From positions 1 to 64,000 of the forward strand of contig CAJNDS010000419.1 in the NCBI GenBank assembly GCA_905221605.1: 64,000 bases of DNA, given 5' to 3'. This document shows positions 59,416 through 64,000 of this stretch, one piece after another; within the stretch, counting starts at the first letter, position 1, and every line of letters begins with the position of its first letter. The position numbers were made by a program, and so were the translations under genes. Below the pieces are notes generated by a model. That model was not told where the DNA came from. It worked only from the letters and a program-made list of their open reading frames with translations, and made no database searches. The stretch is from Symbiodinium natans (Eukaryota > Sar > Dinophyceae > Suessiales > Symbiodiniaceae).

Positions 59416-60345
59416 CCATCCCAACTTTGCACCCTCAACCCTTCTGACTAAAAGGCTTACTGGCTCATTCTTAGTAGGGAATGAGGGAAAGAGGTACCCT
59501 GTATAATCCCTTAAGTTAGAGGGTATAGGATTCCCTCCTTCCCTGCTCAGAATCAGGGGTTTTCGGGGTTCAGGGATGAGGGTGTGCAGCCCCCCCCCCC
59601 CCCCCCCCCCATGAAAACCTACCAAAGCCTGTGCCACCTAATGGTTTCGAGCCACAATTAGAGCAAACCCCCTGTGAGCCTGAAGGCATGAAGCATCCTC
59701 AGGTGCCCCCACAGCACCCAACATCGGCCTCTCTGGCAACTTAGAATTTCGGGAAGCTCAGGTGTAATCTCAGTGCAAGTACGTCTGAACATACGCATGA
59801 AACAATAGAATATAGGACGGAATTCAGCGCAACAAGATGCAATCGAGTATTATGCTACAATATAAGGCCATGTCCCATAGCCTTGGTACTTATTTGCGTT
59901 TCCTGTATTTACCGCCCCCGGCAGGCCCTTTTCTCTTTACGTTTCGTGTCTTCGCGAGAGTGGAGGGGCAGGGATTTGGGCCTTGAGTGTAGGGTGTAGG
60001 GCTTCTATAGGGTTAGGGGGACAGATGCCGCACCAAAAACCCAAGATTCTAAGACCTACAATCCCGCTGTGTCTCCTTTCTCCATCCAAAGCGAATTTCC
60101 TACTAAGCATATGTCAAAGTGCCAGCTGATTCGAAGCAGCATGCCAAAACCGTTTTCGGGATGGTTTTGGGTCCCCAGAATACAGCCTCAAAAAGTCCTC
60201 CGGATCTGCAACTTCAAAGAATTGCACCTTGAATCGACCTACTGATGTCTCAAAAGCCGAAAGGCCTAGGTACATCCACTACGCCTCGCTGGCTCGAGTT
60301 TGGGACTTTATGGTGGGGGGTTTGGGCCGGCGCGCGCCAAAAGAA
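59416..60345. other. No gene called
   Basis: Contains a C run (about 59590-59610), scattered TTTAGGG relatives and a plus frame at 60229-60441 that overlaps the better-supported minus exon at 60346-60417. Confidence 0.4.
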
Positions 60346-60629
60346 TCAAAGCTGGCTCCGGCATGCTTGCTGGTGAAGCTCGCTGCTGGCCCTGAAGTAC
60401 GATTTGCCCAGGTTTGCCTGGTTTTGCAGGAAGCAGGTTGAAGGTTTAGGGCTTAAGTCCTCGAAGTCGGGGTGCTTTGAGCCTTGGCTTGAGGTTTCAG
60501 AAGTCACGCACAGTAGGATAGTGAGCTTGTGGCCAATCTGACGGTACAGCCACACAACCGTACCGACAAGGGGCTTCAACATCTTCAACAACAAGAGGAC
60601 GCCACTTTGAACTGATGAACCTAGATGTC
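60346..60629 (-). CDS. 3' end of a gene, two exons in phase
   Basis: 60512-60629 starts after TTTAG and encodes TSRFISSKWRPLVVEDVEAP, CRYGCVAVPSDWPQAHYPT; donor ACT/GTGCGT. The intron is 94 bp. 60346-60417 after AACCAG reads ANLGKSYFRASSELHQQACR then SQL and TGA. Phase 0 junction. Confidence 0.55.
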
Positions 60630-60725
60630 CTAAACCCCATAACCCTAAAACCGTTAAAGCTTTCAAATCCAAAAGTCCTCAAGCTCCAAAGCCATCAAAC
60701 CCTAAAGCATTAAAACCCTTACAAC

Positions 60726-60821
60726 CATGGAGCAGTGTAGTCCTAACACATTGGCTTGCAGGACCCTCAGCGGCACGATGCACACTGGTCTACTATAGTT
60801 CAAGCTGGTAGGTGCCCAGTT
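60726..60821 (-). CDS. 32-codon internal exon
   Basis: CTCCAG to ATG/GTTGTAAGGG; encodes NWAPTSLNYSRPVCIVPLRV then LQANVLGLHCSM. Phase 0; probably the same gene as 60346-60629, with the TTTAG acceptor between them. Confidence 0.5.
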
Positions 60822-60929
60822 CTGGAGGGGGGGGAGGGGGGGTTTGGAAGTTTTTTGGGGTGCTTTGGCTGTTAGGGTTGATCCCCAACCTGCCATGGCT
60901 CATGGGTTAGGGTTGCGCTTGAAGGAATT

Positions 60930-61030
60930 TAGGCACCTACGCAAGAGCTGTCTCTGGGGCTCCTTTGGCCGTTCGAATTGCGCCCTCCGGCAGCTATGGT
61001 GCAAGATGGGGGTTTGTGTGTTGCAAGGAA
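60930..61030 (-). CDS. Probable exon, frame uncertain
   Basis: Frames TIAAGGRNSNGQRSPRDSSC and GAIRTAKGAPETAL both reach a good donor GTAGGTGCC near 60935. Confidence 0.35.
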
Positions 61031-61115
61031 GCTCGCAAGTTCTCAAGTCCCACTCTCTACATTTGCCCAGGTGACAGGGCCAAGCTGTGTCAAGTAATAG
61101 ACTCAAGCCCAGACC

Positions 61116-61437
61116 TAGGAGGAGACAAACTCAAAGCTACAACGAACACGATTCAGATATGAAGGTGAGTAGGGCGTGTCGGTTTCAGGGTCTAATCTCG
61201 GGAGTTGAGGTTTTTTGTGGTCTGCTTCCAGCGTCCTATCAGCCAAGAGGACGTAATGGCATAAACAGTTGGGTGGAAACGTCTCTCACAAGCAAGTTGC
61301 ACTTCGACAAACCTGACGGAGCACGACTGGTGGGGTTGTTGCGGCTTGCTTCACCTGTTTGGCCAACTCACCTCCAACCTCAAAGTTCACCCCGATGTCA
61401 TACACCCCTAAGCCCCAAACGTGAACAACCCTTCTAA
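61116..61437 (+). CDS. Plus-strand exon(s)
   Basis: 61116-61160 (CCTAG to ATGAAG/GTGAGTAGG, strong donor; e.g. EETNSKLQRTRFRYE). Downstream a frame of about 80 codons is open (SWVETSLTSKLHFDKPDGAR, LVGLLRLASPVWPTHLQPQS), or a short terminal exon RPISQEDVMA after TTCCAG. The combination is unresolved. Confidence 0.35.
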
Positions 61438-61539
61438 GGAATTCTGAAGCGCCAGCCATGGCCCACGCTCAACTCTCACATTTTTAGCCACTAGTCCATG
61501 CTTGAGGTTCAGGGTTTAGGGTTTCTGCTTTATTAGGGT

Positions 61540-61869
61540 TTAGGGTTGCAAGCCTCCCCCCTCGCCGGAACACAAACAGGAACGTCGGAAACGACGAACG
61601 ACGTAGAAGCTCGAACTGAGCATCATTGGAATCGGCCATGATTCTGGATAACACATGCCTAGGTTGACGCAGGATGGGGTCTTGGGTTGAAGCCGCATTG
61701 GCCGAGGCTTAAGGAGGCATTGGCGAGGCTTAAGGAGGTTAGGGTTCATACGCTTGAGGGTGTAGGGCAACGTAAGGGTTGAAGGTTCCGTGAAGTGTGC
61801 TCTGAAGTTGAAGGGCTGGAAACAAAGGAAGCCCAACGACACAACGAACAACTTCCTGGCACGCTCCAT
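61540..61869 (-). CDS. Possible first exon starting right after TTTAG
   Basis: ATG at 61869 directly follows CAGTTTAG. MERARKLFVVSLGFLCFQPF then NFRAHFTEPSTL looks like a signal peptide. Further in, a second frame (MADSNDAQFELLRRSSFPTF) is also open, so the structure beyond about 30 codons is unclear. Confidence 0.35.
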   Translation of the reverse strand: MERARKLFVVSLGFLCFQPFNFRAHFTEPSTLTLPYTLKRMNPNLLKPRQCLLKPRPMRLQPKTPSCVNLGMCYPESWPIPMMLSSSFYVVRRFRRSCLCSGEGGGLQP

Positions 61870-62138
61870 CTAAACTGCTTAACCTGCAGAATCCTACGCC
61901 AGGCCTGCATCACTTCTTGACCAGGACGCGCATGACCTCATCAGAAGCATGAAAAGCACGGGTCCGGTTGCATCAGTCCCCGACCCGGTCTAGCTTCGCA
62001 CAGGGATCTGATTGCTCAATGTGCCACTCAAAGCATGCTTGATTGCAGACCTGTTTTGTTGGAAGCGAAGACTTTGTACATGTAGTCGTGGACAGAAAAC
62101 TAATAGTGGCTGACAAGATGGGTCAGAACCCGGTCAGT

Positions 62139-63095
62139 TCAGAGGGACGCATCAGAGGGTACTGACCCTTGTGCCCCCGATGCAGGTCCCCGCCACTTTT
62201 GCTGCAGCTGGAGGCACCCCTGATGAAAGGCCCGGTTCTCTGAGAGCATGAAATAGGAGAAGGCTCCACGAGGGAAGTCTGTGTCGCGACATGAACGAAG
62301 TGGGTTCAACATCCCAGCCCCAAGATGCAGCAGTCCAGCGAACACGGTTGGAAAAAACAGCACACATAAGACCTCCACCACTGCCGTCACGTAAGTCTGA
62401 AGGCGAAGCGCCCGAGCAATTACCACAGCTGATGTAATCGCTTGTAGGATATTGTGCATCCCAACAACGATGCCCAAGCCATGCATGTAGCGCAGCGGAA
62501 CCTGAGTATCGACATACGCCAGCGTTGCCCCAATGGCTCCACGAGCCTGACAACACAGACGTTGTAGATTTGGCATGGTCGTGACTGGGAACGGCAAGCG
62601 GCTCCCCCCTAACTCTGCTGGACCATACGCCAAATGCGCGAGATAGGACGTGGCCCATGCCCACACCACCTGGCCCTTGGAGGGCAAAGGTGCCAAAACT
62701 TCGCACTCGTCGTCTTCCAGAAGCCCGCTCTGTTTCAGATCGTTCAAATCTGTCTCACCCAGGGCTTGCTTGTACATCAGCTCATGTGACAAGACCGCCC
62801 ATCGAAGCAATCGCTCGCGCACCTCGGTGTCCTCCGGTGACTCACTTGGGAAGTAGCTAGTTAGAAGTAGTGTGAGGTCATTGATCGCACCCCAAAGGCT
62901 CCCAATACAGTCGTTGCGCATGGCCCACCATCGGGTCACACAGGTCGCCATGAAAAAGCCCAGGAGGAACACCTGGCTCACAGCTTGCTCCTTGAAAAAT
63001 GCTGCAACTGCCCTAGTGAACATGCTGAAATTCACATGTCCGTAAGAAAGACAGGGCAACATCCAAGAAATGCCAGCCGAACGGCCGGTGGCCGA
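62139..63095 (-). CDS. Bestrophin-like anion channel, main exon
   Basis: Long exon (319 codons to TGA) after TTCTCAG; the frame is open to 63134. FLLGFFMATCVTRWWAMRND matches the bestrophin second helix motif (LGFxxxxxxxRWW); PLRYMHGLGIVVGMHNILQA, ALRLQTYVTAVVEVLCVLFF and TDFPRGAFSYFMLSENRAF follow the later helices and the post-helix NP...D-x-D segment. About 330 residues versus 350-450 in small protist bestrophins; the very N-terminus is probably on an upstream exon (perhaps 63190-63360, LRTWWYAVLSCAAALLFHHL). Likely a Cl-/HCO3- channel in an internal membrane. Unlike its neighbours it is one long uninterrupted exon. Confidence 0.75.
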   Translation of the reverse strand, partial: SATGRSAGISWMLPCLSYGHVNFSMFTRAVAAFFKEQAVSQVFLLGFFMATCVTRWWAMRNDCIGSLWGAINDLTLLLTSYFPSESPEDTEVRERLLRWAVLSHELMYKQALGETDLNDLKQSGLLEDDECEVLAPLPSKGQVVWAWATSYLAHLAYGPAELGGSRLPFPVTTMPNLQRLCCQARGAIGATLAYVDTQVPLRYMHGLGIVVGMHNILQAITSAVVIARALRLQTYVTAVVEVLCVLFFPTVFAGLLHLGAGMLNPLRSCRDTDFPRGAFSYFMLSENRAFHQGCLQLQQKWRGPASGAQGSVPSDASL

Positions 63096-63379
63096 CTGAG
63101 AATCAATCTTACTTCTACGTTCTGCCACCGGCACCCTTTCGGTTTAGTTAGTGTCAATTCAAGAGATTCTAAGCCGAAGAAAGGTAAGAGGGGCACTGCT
63201 GGGCATCCTAGAACTTGCTGTCCGGGAGCCGTCACCGTGCGCACCGAGTGCGTCATGTTGATCAGCAGGGTTGTGGTCGCCTCTGGCTGCGGCGTTCCGA
63301 GGTGATGAAAAAGCAGCGCAGCCGCACAACTGAGTACGGCGTACCACCATGTCCTCAGCTGTTGCGCAAGGTCGCATGA

Positions 63380-63416
63380 TACATATATATATATATATAT
63401 GCTACCCCCCCCCCCC
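63380..63416 (+). repeat. Compound (AT)n, GCTACC, C-run repeat, third copy
   Basis: (AT)10 then GCTACC and a 14-nt C run. Confidence 0.6.
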
Positions 63417-63479
63417 AAAGATCTAGGTGTTTTCACGATTTAGCGATATCAAGTTGAAGACCTGCATGGGCCCGGAAGG

Positions 63480-64000
63480 GGCCTAAACGCTTCACCTTTA
63501 AACCCTATAGGCTCTAGGGTTAAGGTTTGAGGGTTTAGGCTTAAAAAGTAAGCCCATAGAGTTCAGACCCCAAAGAAACGCTTAACCTTTAAACCCTATA
63601 GGCTATGGGGTTAAGGTTTAAAGCTTTAAGATTCAAGATTTAGCCATCTAAACCCAAGCCCACCTTAAGGGTTTCAGGTTTTAAACCCTCATGGCTTAAG
63701 AAATACCTAAGCCGTTAGACCCTATAGGGCTGAAAGGTAAAGAGAGCGTAATGTCTGGGCATTTATACTTTCAACGCCTATAGGGTTAAACCCTTTTAAC
63801 GTTTTAGAGCCCTACAGGGCTTCAGGGTTCTGACCCTAAAGGGCTTAGGCTTAAACCTTAAACCCTTAAGGTTGAAGCTCTATGGGCTTATGTTTTAATG
63901 CCAAAATCTTAAACCCTAAGCCCTTCAACCTTAACCCTATGGCCTATAGGGTTTAAAGGTTAAGCGCTTCGGGCCCTTAAGGTTTAAACTCTATGGGCTT
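63480..64000. repeat. Degenerate, palindromic telomere-like DNA
   Basis: Both orientations alternate every 10-20 bp: AACCCTATAGG, CTATAGGGTT, CCTTTAAACCCTATAGG, GGTTAAGGTTT. Many local inverted repeats such as TTTAAACCCTATAGG with GGTTAAGGTTTAAA. No coding potential. Confidence 0.75.

Noticed and set aside
1-64000. Intact dinoflagellate spliced-leader sequence or relic
   Set aside because: I looked for the conserved leader near candidate start codons and saw no convincing copy; a full search was not possible by eye.
1-64000. True chromosome end
   Set aside because: Telomere repeats are scattered in both orientations through the whole window between coding exons; none forms a long terminal array.

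Overview
The window looks like nuclear DNA of a photosynthetic dinoflagellate. The evidence is very short exons joined by short introns, a few GC-AG introns, dense interstitial plant-type telomere repeats (TTTAGGG/CCCTAAA), a non-LTR retrotransposon, long poly-G/poly-C runs, a fascin-like repeat domain, a bestrophin and a possible plastid leader with an FAP motif. Genus is not claimed. The exon models were read by eye from open frames plus AG/GT boundaries and frame agreement, so coordinates are proposals. No tRNA, rRNA, CRISPR array or intact dinoflagellate spliced-leader sequence was recognised.

Layout. 1-4.8 kb: minus-strand exons, including fascin-like repeats and a possible plastid leader, plus a GGTGGGAAA minisatellite. 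5.0-6.8 kb: an AT-rich island of diverged tandem repeats ending in a perfect 27-bp-stem hairpin. 7.8-9.6 kb: the best complete gene, three exons for a 507-residue secreted protein. 11-42 kb: many minus-strand short exons separated by CCCTAAA-rich introns, often encoding charged coiled-coil segments; this contains a metallo-beta-lactamase-fold hydrolase (28.4-30.1 kb) and a four-exon all-phase-0 gene end (25.7-26.6 kb). Some plus-strand exons lie at 36-40 kb. 42.4-43.3 kb: two longer minus frames; 43.3-45.1 kb is nearly gene-free. 48.1-54.6 kb: a plus-strand LINE lying directly between telomere-repeat tracts. 54.7-61.9 kb: mixed-strand exons. 62.1-63.1 kb: a bestrophin. The last 0.5 kb is degenerate palindromic telomere-like DNA.

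The main observation is that many exons end exactly where the sense strand enters GTTTAGGG repeats, and several begin exactly after TTTAG. In three places (24573-24683, 15058-15140, 58968-59015) the whole intron is telomere-type repeat, and a frame is available that stays open across the junction. This suggests interstitial telomere arrays act as ready-made GT-AG introns. The LINE adds two further oddities: an octamer ACTCCGCC present 17 times exactly in all reading frames, and an endonuclease / RNase H / reverse transcriptase domain order.
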